Positions 36,841-45,162 of a stretch of DNA of 64,000 bases are shown piece by piece. The stretch is from assembly GCF_022558445.1 (NCBI RefSeq), contig NZ_CP054699.1:3054001-3118000 (forward strand), written 5' to 3'. A program made the translations under genes and the position numbers. The notes beneath the pieces are model-generated. The model made no database searches. It worked only from the letters and a program-made list of their open reading frames with translations, and was not told the DNA's origin. Each line of letters begins with the position of its first letter. Position 1 is the first letter of the stretch. Source of the stretch: Candidatus Contubernalis alkalaceticus (GTDB lineage Bacteria > Bacillota > Dethiobacteria > SKNC01).

Positions 36841-36888
36841 GCATTTCATTGTCAATTAGGAGATTAATTTTCCATATAGGGAAATATG

Positions 36889-37000
36889 AGGACACCATAC
36901 TTAGGGAAATACGGGGTGGACGGAAATACGGGGACACCACGGAAATACGGGGACACCATACTTAATTAGCTTATTTCCTCTAATTTAGTATGGTGTCCCC
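36889..37000. repeat. REP-like palindrome R1 with iterated half-units
   Basis: Several copies of GGAAATACGGGGACACCA, some truncated (GAAATATGAGGACACCATACTT at 36891), lead into a palindrome. Its arms GGGGACACCATACTTAATTA (36949-36968) and its near complement (36981-37000) have two mismatches. Same family as R2-R4. Confidence 0.85.
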
Positions 37001-37064
37001 GGTATTAGCCTTAGCCTTATTACACTTATTACACTTATTAGAAACCAACGGTTACCTTATCATA

Positions 37065-37418
37065 TTAAACGGCAGCCATGGCCATTTTACGGCATTCTTC
37101 TGCACATTGGCGGCAAATTTGAGCACATTCCTGGCAATGTTTATCTTTAAACATTTCACATTCTTTTGCACAGGCGTCACAAATTTTTGCACAAAGATCA
37201 CAAAATTCTTTAGAAAAATCACTGTTTCTGGCCATATACTGAACAGCCTGCATGCAAACCTCCGCACAATCATTTAATATTGTAATACATTTAGCTCTGG
37301 CCTTTGCATCCGGCTCTTGTAAGCAGGCCGTAAAACATTCTTCACAGGCCTGGGCACATTTGGCGCAGGCATTAATACAGGAATCCATATGTTTTGGAGC
37401 ATCTGATAATACACCCAA
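37065..37418 (-). CDS. Cys-rich four-helix bundle protein (DUF326, copper-storage-like)
   Basis: A 117-residue protein with repeated CxxxC and CxxCxxxC spacings over four predicted helices (CINACAKCAQACEECFTAC, CITILNDCAEVCMQA, CDLCAKICDACAKECEMF, CQECAQICRQCAEEC). This matches the DUF326/Csp family, in which Cys line the inside of a four-helix bundle and bind many Cu(I). There is no signal peptide, so cytosolic. TTG at 37418 is chosen as start because GGAGGTG ends 6 nt upstream; an in-frame GTG overlaps that site. It is flanked on both sides by REP-like palindromes. Copper storage is inferred from family. Confidence 0.85.
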   Translation of the reverse strand: MGVLSDAPKHMDSCINACAKCAQACEECFTACLQEPDAKARAKCITILNDCAEVCMQAVQYMARNSDFSKEFCDLCAKICDACAKECEMFKDKHCQECAQICRQCAEECRKMAMAAV

Positions 37419-37503
37419 TACTTTCACCTCCCAAATTAAATATTTCTACCTTTTTATAATTTATCCAAAATGATAATTATATTCAAAATACCTAAGGGAA
37501 ATA

Positions 37504-37601
37504 AAGGAAATACGGAAATACGGGTACGGAAATACGGGGACACCATACTTAATTAGCTTATTTCCTAATTCAGTATGGTGTCCCCGTATTTCCGTATTTC
37601 C
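37504..37601. repeat. REP-like palindrome R2
   Basis: Near-perfect 29-bp arms (37528-37556 and 37565-37593; GGAAATACGGGGACACC...) around a short loop containing TTATTTC, flanked by extra GGAAATACGG / CCGTATTTCC half-units. Between the copper-storage-like gene and the small gene at 37624. Confidence 0.88.
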
Positions 37602-37623
37602 TCTTCCATATTTCTTTACTTTC

Positions 37624-37830
37624 TTATGGGGTATATTCCCTCTCCGTGATGGTCAATTCGACCCTCTTAATATCCTTTATCCCTGCTTTTTCAGCTAAAG
37701 AGACTATATCCTCAAGATTAATCGGGTCATTATATACGCTGGCTTTATTAAAGGGCACACACTGGCAACCCTCTTCTCTACTGTTCCTAACATACCCATT
37801 CCTGCATTTTAAAGCATAAAGCTTAATCAT
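37624..37830 (-). CDS. Hypothetical protein, 68 residues, third gene of the B12-riboswitch operon
   Basis: A small soluble protein beginning MIKLYALKCRNGYVRN with Cys at positions 9, 22 and 24 (EGCQC), then a helical segment (NLEDIVSLAEKAGIKDIKRVE). The ATG at 37830 follows GGGAGGAAG. It starts 26 bases after the TrpD-like gene, so it is probably cotranscribed with it. I do not recognise the family; the CQC motif could bind a metal. Confidence 0.65.
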   Translation of the reverse strand: MIKLYALKCRNGYVRNSREEGCQCVPFNKASVYNDPINLEDIVSLAEKAGIKDIKRVELTITEREYTP

Positions 37831-37855
37831 ATCTTCCTCCCTTGTTCCTTTTAGT

Positions 37856-38959
37856 CTAATTGAAGTATTTCTCCAGCCTGGCCAGTCCCGCTTCCGGCTG
37901 TGCATTCTGCTCTCTTACCCAATCCTTTAACTTATCCACGGCCTTACCCGACTGAATAATTTCCCGGGAGAAATGATAACCATCTTTAATGCTGCCGCTG
38001 GCCCCCATTAAATATAAAATCAAACCACTGTTCAAACAGACTATGTCCCGGGGAGCTCCGTTCTCTTCACCGCTTAAAAGCCTCACCAAGCGCATCGCCT
38101 CCTGGGCAATATCGGGCAGCGGCTTTATATCTTCAGCGGATGCCCGCTTAATCCCCAAATCCTCCGGCGTAAAGGAACTGTAATGAATGCTCCCGTCCTC
38201 TTTCAATTCCGCCATTAGAGTTTCCCCCAGGGTGGAAGCTTCGTCCATGCCATGTACACCGTCCTCCGCCAGGCCGTGTACCACCAGGGCTTTCTTGTAG
38301 CCAATTTCCCGCATAATCAGTGGGGCGTGCTGCAGCAGTTCCCGGGAATAAACTCCCCTTACTCCGTAACCGGGCAGCGCCGGATTGGCCAGTGAAGCAG
38401 CAATATTTAGCACCGTCCCGAAGGAAATCTGGGAAAGAATTCTGCCCAATGCCCTGGGATGAACCTCAGGGCTCATACCATTAAAAATTCCGATACCCGC
38501 CTGCTCAATACTTCTTTTCACCACCTGGGGGCCACACTCCACATCCACCCCCAACTCTTCCAATATATCTACAGTGCCGCAGATTGAGGTAATGGCCCGA
38601 GCACCGTGCTTGGCCATAGTAATTCCTGCAGCTGCCGCCACAATTGAAGCAGCGGTGCTGATGTTAAAGGTCTTAATGGAGTCCATTCCGGTGCCGCAGT
38701 TATCCACCAGAGGGCCTTCCGTCTCCGGCACAACTTTTACCGTATCCAATTCGTAAATAGCCTCCCAACCACCGGCAATCTCCTCGGCCGTTTCCCCTTT
38801 GGCTGCCAGTGCTGCCAGAAAAGCACCCTGGTGCATATCGCTTTGAGCATTATCCAGGATTTCATAAAACATATCCCGGGATTCCTCTCGGGTTATGTTT
38901 TCCTTTTTAATAAGTTTTGATATAACCGCTCCAAACTCCTTTACATCTCCTTTTGACAT
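37856..38959 (-). CDS. TrpD-like (anthranilate phosphoribosyltransferase family) protein
   Basis: The 367-residue product has the glycosyltransferase family 3 fold: N-terminal helical domain and the PRPP-binding elements CGTGMD (88-93), FNIST (98-102), KHGARA (117-122) and the metal-binding pair D239-E240 in DGVHGMDE. True TrpD enzymes read GTGGD, KHGN and, in the anthranilate site, an Arg in a LGIRTIFN-type motif; here the same place reads ISFGTVLN (178-185), without Arg. So it is probably not an anthranilate enzyme. No trp genes are near. It follows a zinc dehydrogenase under a cobalamin riboswitch. A base-phosphoribosyl transfer linked to cobamides is a hypothesis only. Confidence 0.78.
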   Translation of the reverse strand: MSKGDVKEFGAVISKLIKKENITREESRDMFYEILDNAQSDMHQGAFLAALAAKGETAEEIAGGWEAIYELDTVKVVPETEGPLVDNCGTGMDSIKTFNISTAASIVAAAAGITMAKHGARAITSICGTVDILEELGVDVECGPQVVKRSIEQAGIGIFNGMSPEVHPRALGRILSQISFGTVLNIAASLANPALPGYGVRGVYSRELLQHAPLIMREIGYKKALVVHGLAEDGVHGMDEASTLGETLMAELKEDGSIHYSSFTPEDLGIKRASAEDIKPLPDIAQEAMRLVRLLSGEENGAPRDIVCLNSGLILYLMGASGSIKDGYHFSREIIQSGKAVDKLKDWVREQNAQPEAGLARLEKYFN

Positions 38960-39119
38960 ACTACTTCCTCCCTTATTTATAGTTTTTAACTAAAATCCAT
39001 CATGTGATAGGCTTTTAAATTATTAACCTCTGCTTAAATCAACAGTATTGCTTAAGTTACTAAAAGGGCTTACATATTTGCAAAACAGGGTATCAAAAAC
39101 TCCCAAAGTTCACCCCTCT

Positions 39120-40163
39120 TTAAGAATCAAGAAAATTAATAACCAGGGACAAACCTTTCAACTCTTTAACCCGGCAAATCCCCTGTTCCACCTCCTCCAG
39201 CGGAAGAATGCCGCTAATCATATCATTCACCTGAATTGCCCCTTCCCCTAACAGCTGCAAAGCCTGCCGACTGTGCTCCAGAGAACAGCCGTAAGCTCCT
39301 ACCGCTGTTATTTCCCTATAGTGAATCAAATTAAAATCAATTCTAGAAAAATCCTCGGTAATCAGGCCACTGAAAAAGCCGAAGCGTCCTCTTTTGGCCA
39401 TAACATTTAAACTGATGCTGACAGCCTCAGGACCAGGGCAGCAGGGGATAGCTACGTCAACCCCCATGCCATTTGTAAGCATCCTTATTTCTTTCTCAGC
39501 AGATGTTTTTAACGGATTTATGCAGTAATCAAACTCATAATTTGCCGCTCCAACTAATCTTCCAAGATCCTGCTCCAGCAGTATAATCTTTTGGGCTCCC
39601 CGCAGCCGGGCTAATTTTGCATTTAATATCCCCAGCCTGCCTCCCCCTACCACGAGAACCGTGTCTGGAGATTGTACTCCCAGAGACTGCTGCATATTTA
39701 ATGAACAGGCCAGGGGCTCCGTCATGGAGGCTTCTACCAAGGAAAGGCCCAGGGGTATCTCATTTAATATTCCGTTTTGAACTCCCTGGAGGGGAACTCG
39801 AAGATACTCTGCAAAACCTCCATCATAATTAAACCCCATGATTTTAATTGAGTCGCACATATTGTCCAAGCCCTGCCGACAGTAATGGCATTCCCCACAG
39901 AAGATTCCCGGATGCACCTGCACCCTGCTTCCGGGCACTACATTTTTTACCCCCTCTCCTATGGCGAAAACTGTGCCGGCTATTTCATGCCCCAGGATAC
40001 GGGGAAGCTTAAGGTCACGCTGGCCTATTAAGTAACACTTCATATCCGTCCTGCAGATTCCGCAGGCCTCCAGTTTGACTAGAACTTCCCCCCCGGCACA
40101 TTGGGGTGTTTCAATTTCCCTGATTACCAGCTTTTCTCGTCCCTCCAAAACAGCAGCTTTCAG
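39120..40163 (-). CDS. Zinc-dependent medium-chain dehydrogenase, probable CTG start
   Basis: The product of about 347 residues is of the alcohol/threonine/sorbitol dehydrogenase family: catalytic zinc site CGICRTDM and GHE, structural zinc loop CGECHYCRQGLDNMC, and NAD(P)-binding VLVVGGGRLGILNAK. Substrate unknown. The family N terminus (KAAVLEG) is preceded by CTG at 40161-40163, 7 nt after AAGGAGGG, and no ATG, GTG or TTG is available there. An in-frame GTG at 40202 falls in the riboswitch terminator and is rejected. First gene after the cobalamin riboswitch; the TrpD-like gene follows after 160 bases. Confidence 0.88.
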   Translation of the reverse strand: MKAAVLEGREKLVIREIETPQCAGGEVLVKLEACGICRTDMKCYLIGQRDLKLPRILGHEIAGTVFAIGEGVKNVVPGSRVQVHPGIFCGECHYCRQGLDNMCDSIKIMGFNYDGGFAEYLRVPLQGVQNGILNEIPLGLSLVEASMTEPLACSLNMQQSLGVQSPDTVLVVGGGRLGILNAKLARLRGAQKIILLEQDLGRLVGAANYEFDYCINPLKTSAEKEIRMLTNGMGVDVAIPCCPGPEAVSISLNVMAKRGRFGFFSGLITEDFSRIDFNLIHYREITAVGAYGCSLEHSRQALQLLGEGAIQVNDMISGILPLEEVEQGICRVKELKGLSLVINFLDS

Positions 40164-40190
40164 TTGAAATCCCTCCTTTATACTAGAAAT

Positions 40191-40440
40191 AAAAAAGTCC
40201 ACGCTAATTACAGCGTGGACTTTCCATCATCCTACGTTACAGCCTGCTTTGAGCACGAAAGCAGCTCTTTTCATTCATTCCAGGCAGGTCTCCTGACTCG
40301 GTTTCATCACCTAAGATACCGCCTTCCCCCTCTCGGAGTGGCTGCCGGTACCGGCTTCCCCATACAGTGGCGGGCCCGTTTAGGATTTTCACCTAATTCC
40401 CTATTCTCCTGTTTTAGGCACCTGGAACTAATAATATTTA
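40191..40440 (-). promoter_or_regulatory. Cobalamin riboswitch
   Basis: On the minus strand: GGGAATTAGGTGAAAATCC, GGGCCCGCCACTG, then GGGGAAGCC with GCCACT, and the conserved GAGTCAGGAGACCTGCC. These are the hallmark segments of the adenosylcobalamin aptamer. It is followed by a terminator, AAAGTCCACGCT pairing with AGCGTGGACTTT plus T-run (40191-40223), ending just before the ribosome site of the dehydrogenase gene. So B12 should switch the operon off by termination. Confidence 0.95.
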
Positions 40441-40540
40441 TTTTTCACTATTATTCTATTAGCAATTCAAAGAAATGTCAATATAGTAATTTATGGTAAA
40501 CATTTCCTGGTAGTTACCACCGAACAATAAGGAACAATAA

Positions 40541-40726
40541 GGGGACACCATACTGAATTATTTTATCTCTCTTTTTTAGGAAATAAGTCCCCCACCTCTA
40601 AGCGTTAGTGTATATGGGCTTTTAATCAGGTGGAGTAGAGTCTCCACCTGATTCCCCGATGTTTCAGCAAAGCTAAAACGAATTCACTTAAAATATTTCT
40701 TTATTATAATTCAGTATGGTGTCCCC
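40541..40726. repeat. REP-like palindrome R3 interrupted by a dispersed element
   Basis: The arms GGGGACACCATACTGAATTA (40541-40560) and its exact complement (40707-40726) are perfect but 146 bases apart. The gap is filled by a three-hairpin element (40562-40688). Just left is a tandem GAACAATAAG repeat. This suggests the element inserted into the loop of a pre-existing palindrome. Confidence 0.85.
40562..40688 (+). repeat. Three-hairpin dispersed element, copy 5
   Basis: TTTATCTCTC plus T-run, AGGAAATAAGTCCCCC, CACCTCTAAGCG with a decayed right arm (TATATGGGC), a perfect AATCAGGTGGAG/CTCCACCTGATT hairpin, and GTTTCAGCAAAGCTAAAAC then AATTCACT. It lies within palindrome R3. Confidence 0.9.
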
Positions 40727-40736
40727 GTATTTCCTG

Positions 40737-40889
40737 AACAGCTGCAAAGCCTGCCGACTGTGCTCCAGAGAACAGCCGTAAGCTCCTACCGCCGTTATTT
40801 CCCTATAGTGAATCAAGTTAAAATCAATTCTAGAAAAATCCTCGGGTAATCAGGCCGCTGAAAAAGCCGAAGCGTCCTCTTTTGGCCAT
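40737..40889 (-). pseudogene. Duplicated internal fragment of the zinc dehydrogenase gene
   Basis: These 153 bases match 39250-39401 inside the dehydrogenase gene with three substitutions and one inserted G (CCTCGGGTAATC versus CCTCGGTAATC), which breaks the frame. It lies exactly between palindromes R3 and R4, about 1.4 kb upstream of the parent sequence and in the same orientation. It has no start and cannot make protein. Confidence 0.93.
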
Positions 40890-40960
40890 GGAAAAATACG
40901 GGGACACCATACTGAATTACCTTATTTCCCTAATTAAGTATGGTGTCCCCGTATTTCGGT
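40890..40960. repeat. REP-like palindrome R4
   Basis: Arms AAATACGGGGACACCATACT... (40894-40919) and the complement (40931-40956) with one mismatch, loop CCTTATTTCCC. It lies directly after the gltX stop on the minus strand and could also act as its terminator hairpin. Confidence 0.88.
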
Positions 40961-40968
40961 ATTTACCT

Positions 40969-42441
40969 TTAAAAATTATGTTCTAAGGCTTCCAATGTAA
41001 AAGCCAAACGCATGGCCACCCGTTCCCGTCCCAAAAGAAGAATTAAATTCTGGAGATCGGGGCCCTCAAGGCTTCCCGTCAAACCTGCCCGTACCGGTTG
41101 AAACAGCTTTTTGCCGCCTACACCCAGTTCTTTTCCGATTCCCTTAAAAATTGCTTTAATGGAGGGCACCTCCCAGTTCTCCTCCTGCAATATCTGCTCT
41201 CTAAATCTTTCTACTACCCTGGGGGAGGATTCCTCCTTCATCATTTCCAGTGCCTCTGGGGTAAACGCATCTATCTTGTCCCCGAAAAACACCTGAATGA
41301 AAGACACCACTTCCTCAATAAAATGCAGTTGTTCCTGCAGAAGGGATATTACCTTTACCAGCCAATCATTCTGCTCATCTGTCAGATCCTGTTCCAAGAG
41401 CCCTGCCTCTACCAGATAAGGCAAAGCCAACCCGGCGATGACCTCCGGTGCTTCCTTCTTTATGTACTCGGAATTCATCCAGTTCAGTTTCTTCAAGTTA
41501 AAAACCGCAGGGCTCTTGGAAACCCGGTCCAGGGAAAACTCCTGCACCAGTTCGGAAAGAGAAAAAACCTCTCTTTCCCCCTCCGGCGCCCAACCTAAAA
41601 GGGACAGAAAGTTTAAAAGGGCATGGGGAAGATAACCCTTCTCACGATACTGCTGAATAGAAGTGGCTCCATGCCTCTTGCTCATTTTAGACCGATCTTC
41701 CCCCAGGATTAAGGAAATATGGGCAAACTCAGGCATATCAAATCCCAAGGCCTTGTATATCATAATCTGCCGGGGGGTGTTAGAAAGATGCTCCTCTCCC
41801 CGGATTACATGACTAATCTTCATTAACGCATCATCCACAACCACCGCAAAATTATAAGTAGGAATACCGTCTGACTTTACAATAACAAAATCACCGATTC
41901 CATCGCTTTCAAATTCTACCCTGCCCCGGACTAAATCCTCCACCGGGATAATCTCCCCTTGGGGTACCTGAAAACGGACTGTTGGCTTTTTCCCTTCATT
42001 TTCAAGCTTTTGCCGCTGCTCAAGAGTCAAATCCCTGCACCTTCCCAGGTACCTGGGCATTTGTCCCTTATTCCGCAAGGATTCCCTTTCCGCTTCCAAC
42101 TCCTCTTCGGTACAATAACAGGGATAAGCTTTCTTTTCCTCTAAAAGCCTTTCCCAGTAAGTGCTGTAAAGGGACAGTCTTTCACTCTGCCGATAAGGCC
42201 CATTCTCTCCCCCCACTAAAACCCCTTCGTCCCAGGCCATCCCCAACCATTTTAAATCATCTAAGATAACCTCTTCCGATACCAGGGTAGAACGCTCAAC
42301 ATCGGTATCCTCAACCCTGACTACAAAGTCCCCACCGTTTTTTCGGGCAAAAAGCCAGTTAAAAAGAGCCGACCTGGCTCCACCGATATGTAGAGGCCCA
42401 GTAGGACTTGGGGCAAATCTAACCCTCACTCTTCTATCCAA
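40969..42441 (-). CDS. gltX: Glutamyl-tRNA synthetase
   Basis: Charges tRNA-Glu, and in most Firmicutes also tRNA-Gln. The 490-residue product has RFAPSPTGPLHIGGAR and the signature KMSKRHG. The TTG at 42441 is chosen as start: GGAGG lies 9 nt upstream and the family N terminus (VRVRFAPSPTG) follows closely; an in-frame ATG 24 bases earlier precedes the ribosome site. A dispersed element separates it from ispF. Confidence 0.97.
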   Translation of the reverse strand: MDRRVRVRFAPSPTGPLHIGGARSALFNWLFARKNGGDFVVRVEDTDVERSTLVSEEVILDDLKWLGMAWDEGVLVGGENGPYRQSERLSLYSTYWERLLEEKKAYPCYCTEEELEAERESLRNKGQMPRYLGRCRDLTLEQRQKLENEGKKPTVRFQVPQGEIIPVEDLVRGRVEFESDGIGDFVIVKSDGIPTYNFAVVVDDALMKISHVIRGEEHLSNTPRQIMIYKALGFDMPEFAHISLILGEDRSKMSKRHGATSIQQYREKGYLPHALLNFLSLLGWAPEGEREVFSLSELVQEFSLDRVSKSPAVFNLKKLNWMNSEYIKKEAPEVIAGLALPYLVEAGLLEQDLTDEQNDWLVKVISLLQEQLHFIEEVVSFIQVFFGDKIDAFTPEALEMMKEESSPRVVERFREQILQEENWEVPSIKAIFKGIGKELGVGGKKLFQPVRAGLTGSLEGPDLQNLILLLGRERVAMRLAFTLEALEHNF

Positions 42442-42499
42442 AATTGTATACCTCCTGACTTTCATCTATATTTTTTGTTACAACATTTTAATTTTTATG

Positions 42500-42626
42500 A
42501 GTAAACTCGTTTCATCAAGCTTAAACATCGGGGAATCAGGTGGAGACTCTACTCCACCTGATTATAAGCCCCACCTACGCTAACGCTTAGAGGTGGGGGT
42601 CTTATACCCTAAAAAAAAGAGATTAA
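42500..42626 (-). repeat. Three-hairpin dispersed element, copy 6
   Basis: Reverse-oriented, well preserved copy: AGTAAACTCGTTTCA, AATCAGGTGGAG/CTCCACCTGATT, GCCCCACCTACGCTAACGC/AGAGGTGGGG, CTTATACCCT and the A-run. Between gltX and ispF. Confidence 0.92.
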
Positions 42627-42677
42627 ACGGATTTTAAACCTAATGAAATTTTCTAAAAAAAAGTTTTAAATAATATT

Positions 42678-42706
42678 GTAGAAGAACCGTCCCCTTGACA
42701 ATTTGG
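42678..42706. repeat. Short dispersed repeat (GAACCGTCCCCTTGACAATT type)
   Basis: GAAGAACCGTCCCCTTGACA here matches, in reverse, GAAGAACTGTCCCCTTGACA at about 36463-36484 next to the cysteine T-box. A related AAGGAACCGTCCCCTGACTC lies at about 52823-52842 before carB, there with flanking GAGTCAG/CTGACTC inverted repeats. Probably a second REP-like family. Confidence 0.6.
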
Positions 42707-42714
42707 CAATATTC

Positions 42715-43191
42715 TCACATACTTGAAAGCAATACTATTGCCTGTGCTGCTATTCCCTCTTCTCGGCCGGGAAAACCTAATCCTTCGGTGGTAGTTGCTT
42801 TCACATTGACGGCTTTTTCATCTACTCCAAGGGTGGAAGCAATATTTTGCGTCATCTTTTCTATGTAAGGGGCCAATTTTGGCTTCTGAGCGATAACAAC
42901 TGTATCCACATTGACGATCTGGTATCCTTCCTCTTTTAGAATATGATTCACTTTTGCCAGAAGAATAACACTGGAAATTCCCCGATACTGCTCCTGGGTA
43001 TCGGGAAAATGCCTGCCGATGTCTCCCTTACCCACAGCTCCCAGCAGAGCATCCATCAGAGCATGAATCAAAACGTCAGCATCGGAATGCCCAAGAAGTC
43101 CCATATGATGAGGGACTTCCACCCCTCCCAAAATAAGCGGCCGGTCCTTGACCAGCCGGTGAACATCATAGCCTATTCCAACTCTCACCAT
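42715..43191 (-). CDS. ispF: 2-C-methyl-D-erythritol 2,4-cyclodiphosphate synthase
   Basis: Fifth step of the non-mevalonate isoprenoid pathway. The 158-residue product has the metal ligands in GIGYDVHRL (D8, H10) and [15 protein letters not shown] (H42 region), and the C-terminal [21 protein letters not shown]. It overlaps ispD by 7 bases. Confidence 0.97.
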   Translation of the reverse strand: MVRVGIGYDVHRLVKDRPLILGGVEVPHHMGLLGHSDADVLIHALMDALLGAVGKGDIGRHFPDTQEQYRGISSVILLAKVNHILKEEGYQIVNVDTVVIAQKPKLAPYIEKMTQNIASTLGVDEKAVNVKATTTEGLGFPGREEGIAAQAIVLLSSM

Positions 43192-43889
43192 GGCTTTTTT
43201 CCAACCCCTTCTTCTCGTAAGAGAGCCTCCGCCAGCATCAGATCCTGAGGAGTAGTAATCTTAATATTTTCATACCTGCCCTGGACAATTCTCACCCTAT
43301 GGCCTAACCTTTCCACCAGGGATGCATCATCAGTACCTAAAAAACCCTCCTCAAGTGCCTTCCCATAAGCTTCACAGATTAATGGGAAAAGGAAGGCCTG
43401 TGGTGTCTGCGCTGCCCACAGCAGGCTGCGGGCTGGCGTATCCACCACAAATCCTTCCTCATCTGTCCTTTTTATAGTGTCCTTAACCGGAACAGCCACC
43501 ACACAAGCTCCATAACTCCTGGCTGTATCAACAGATTCTTTCAAAAGCTCTTGGGTAATAAAGGGACGGGCCCCATCATGTATGAGCACCACCTCAGTCT
43601 GTGGGGCCAAGGTTTTCAGTGCTTTGTTAACGGTTTCCTGCCTTTCCTTACCCCCGGGAATCACGGTCATGGGAATATCCAGTTGTAAAGGATCAATAAT
43701 TTTATTTTGACAGAAATCTTCTTCCCCCGGAGCAACTGCTACCACAATTTTATCAAAGGGATACTGGGAAATCTTTAACAAAGTCTGAGCTAAAACAGGC
43801 TTCCCACCGCACAACAGATACTGTTTATTGACTTTTTCACCCATTCTCTTTCCTTTTCCAGCGGCTGCTACTACAGCGGAGACCAACAC
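43185..43889 (-). CDS. ispD: 2-C-methyl-D-erythritol 4-phosphate cytidylyltransferase
   Basis: Third step of the non-mevalonate pathway. The 234-residue product has the nucleotidyltransferase motif [18 protein letters not shown] and [10 protein letters not shown]. It starts at GTG on the last base of the yacL stop, with GAGG 7 nt upstream. Confidence 0.97.
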   Translation of the reverse strand: MLVSAVVAAAGKGKRMGEKVNKQYLLCGGKPVLAQTLLKISQYPFDKIVVAVAPGEEDFCQNKIIDPLQLDIPMTVIPGGKERQETVNKALKTLAPQTEVVLIHDGARPFITQELLKESVDTARSYGACVVAVPVKDTIKRTDEEGFVVDTPARSLLWAAQTPQAFLFPLICEAYGKALEEGFLGTDDASLVERLGHRVRIVQGRYENIKITTPQDLMLAEALLREEGVGKKPW

Positions 43890-45001
43890 TATTTGGCCTC
43901 GTTAATATACTTGGCCAGATATGCTTTTGGCCGGGCAAATATCATCCTTCCCGCGGCTGTCTGCAATACGCTGGTGACTACTACCTCTAGATGCTGCATC
44001 ATATGTTTCTTCCCTCCATCAACCACGATCATGGTACCGTCGTCTAGATAACCAATTCCCTGTCCCATTTCTTTACCATCTTTAATTATTTGAACGGTCA
44101 TTTCTTCCCCGGGGAGAACTACCGGCTTTAAGGCATTGGCCAACTCATTAATGTTCAGCACCGAAACCCCCTGGAGTTCACAGACCTTGTTCAGGTTGTA
44201 ATCATTTGTGACTACTTTCCCTTTCAATAGTTTAGCTAATTTCACCAGCTTGCTGTCAACTTCCATGTCCTCAAAGTCCTGTTCAGTAATTTTTACGGGA
44301 ATATCCAGTTCCTTTTGAATCTTGTTTAAAATATCTAAACCCCGTCGTCCGCGATTTCTCTTAAGTACATCTGATGAATCAGCAATATGACGGAGTTCAT
44401 CTAAAACAAAGCCTGGAATCATCAGTACTCCCTCCATAAAACCGGTTTTACAAAGATCGGCGATGCGACCGTCTATGATTACACTGGTGTCCAGTACTTT
44501 TATTCCTTTATCCGATAATACTTTTTCCCCTTTCGCCTGCCAGGCAAAGAGAGAAGTTATAAAAGAAAGTTCTTCTTTCCGATTAGTGACAATATGAATC
44601 CCCACGTATCCCAAAACTAGAGTAACTGCCAGGGAAAGATAAACCCCCACCCAGGGAATCCTATAAAGAGCAAGACTCAAAAGAGCCGCAATAGAAAGGC
44701 CTATAACCAAACCAATGGTACCTAAAACTATATCCTGTGTAGGAATAAGCTTCAATTTCCCATCAACCCAGGATGTAAACTGAACCACTTGGTTTATTAC
44801 TATGGGAGTAATAATATAAAATATAATTCCAAATGCTGACCCTCCCAAAACAGAAACGCTTATGCTGGCAGCGCTTAGGCCGGTTTCAGTTAAATTAAAC
44901 GTGGTAACTGTGGAAAGAGCATTAAACCCGGCATTAAAGGCCTGGTACCCCAGCACAAAACCAATAATCAGTGAAATTATACGAAATATTTTAGGAATCA
45001 T
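43889..45001 (-). CDS. yacL: PIN/TRAM domain protein (YacL family)
   Basis: A membrane-anchored putative RNase. The 370-residue product has four membrane helices (about 5-130), a PIN domain ([44 protein letters not shown] ... [14 protein letters not shown], with conserved Asp) and a C-terminal TRAM domain ([32 protein letters not shown]). The ATG at 45001 follows AAAGGAGGTG; the frame upstream is open but unrelated. Between carD and ispD. Confidence 0.94.
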   Translation of the reverse strand: MIPKIFRIISLIIGFVLGYQAFNAGFNALSTVTTFNLTETGLSAASISVSVLGGSAFGIIFYIITPIVINQVVQFTSWVDGKLKLIPTQDIVLGTIGLVIGLSIAALLSLALYRIPWVGVYLSLAVTLVLGYVGIHIVTNRKEELSFITSLFAWQAKGEKVLSDKGIKVLDTSVIIDGRIADLCKTGFMEGVLMIPGFVLDELRHIADSSDVLKRNRGRRGLDILNKIQKELDIPVKITEQDFEDMEVDSKLVKLAKLLKGKVVTNDYNLNKVCELQGVSVLNINELANALKPVVLPGEEMTVQIIKDGKEMGQGIGYLDDGTMIVVDGGKKHMMQHLEVVVTSVLQTAAGRMIFARPKAYLAKYINEAK

Positions 45002-45134
45002 CTTTTTCACCTCCTTTATGTAAATAAATATAGAATCACTGCTGCTATTTTCATTATAACTTATATAAATATCCAAATTCAAGCTTGAATATGTATGCAT
45101 ATGAAACAAAGTAAAAAACCTCTATATAAAGAAA

Positions 45135-45162
45135 AACATCAAAAGTGCTTACTTTTGATGTT
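45135..45162 (-). terminator. Terminator overlapping the end of carD
   Basis: AACATCAAAAGT and ACTTTTGATGTT form a perfect 12-bp stem around a 4-nt loop, followed on the minus strand by TTTTCTTT. The last codons and stop of carD lie within the stem. Confidence 0.88.

Noticed and set aside
36889-37000. Iterated GGAAATACGGGGACACCA units as a CRISPR array
   Set aside because: Units are irregular, spacers are absent or a few bases long, and the copies end in a palindrome of a dispersed family; no cas genes.
40164-40202. In-frame GTG at 40202 as start of the zinc dehydrogenase
   Set aside because: It lies within the riboswitch terminator stem, has no ribosome site, and adds residues not seen in the family.
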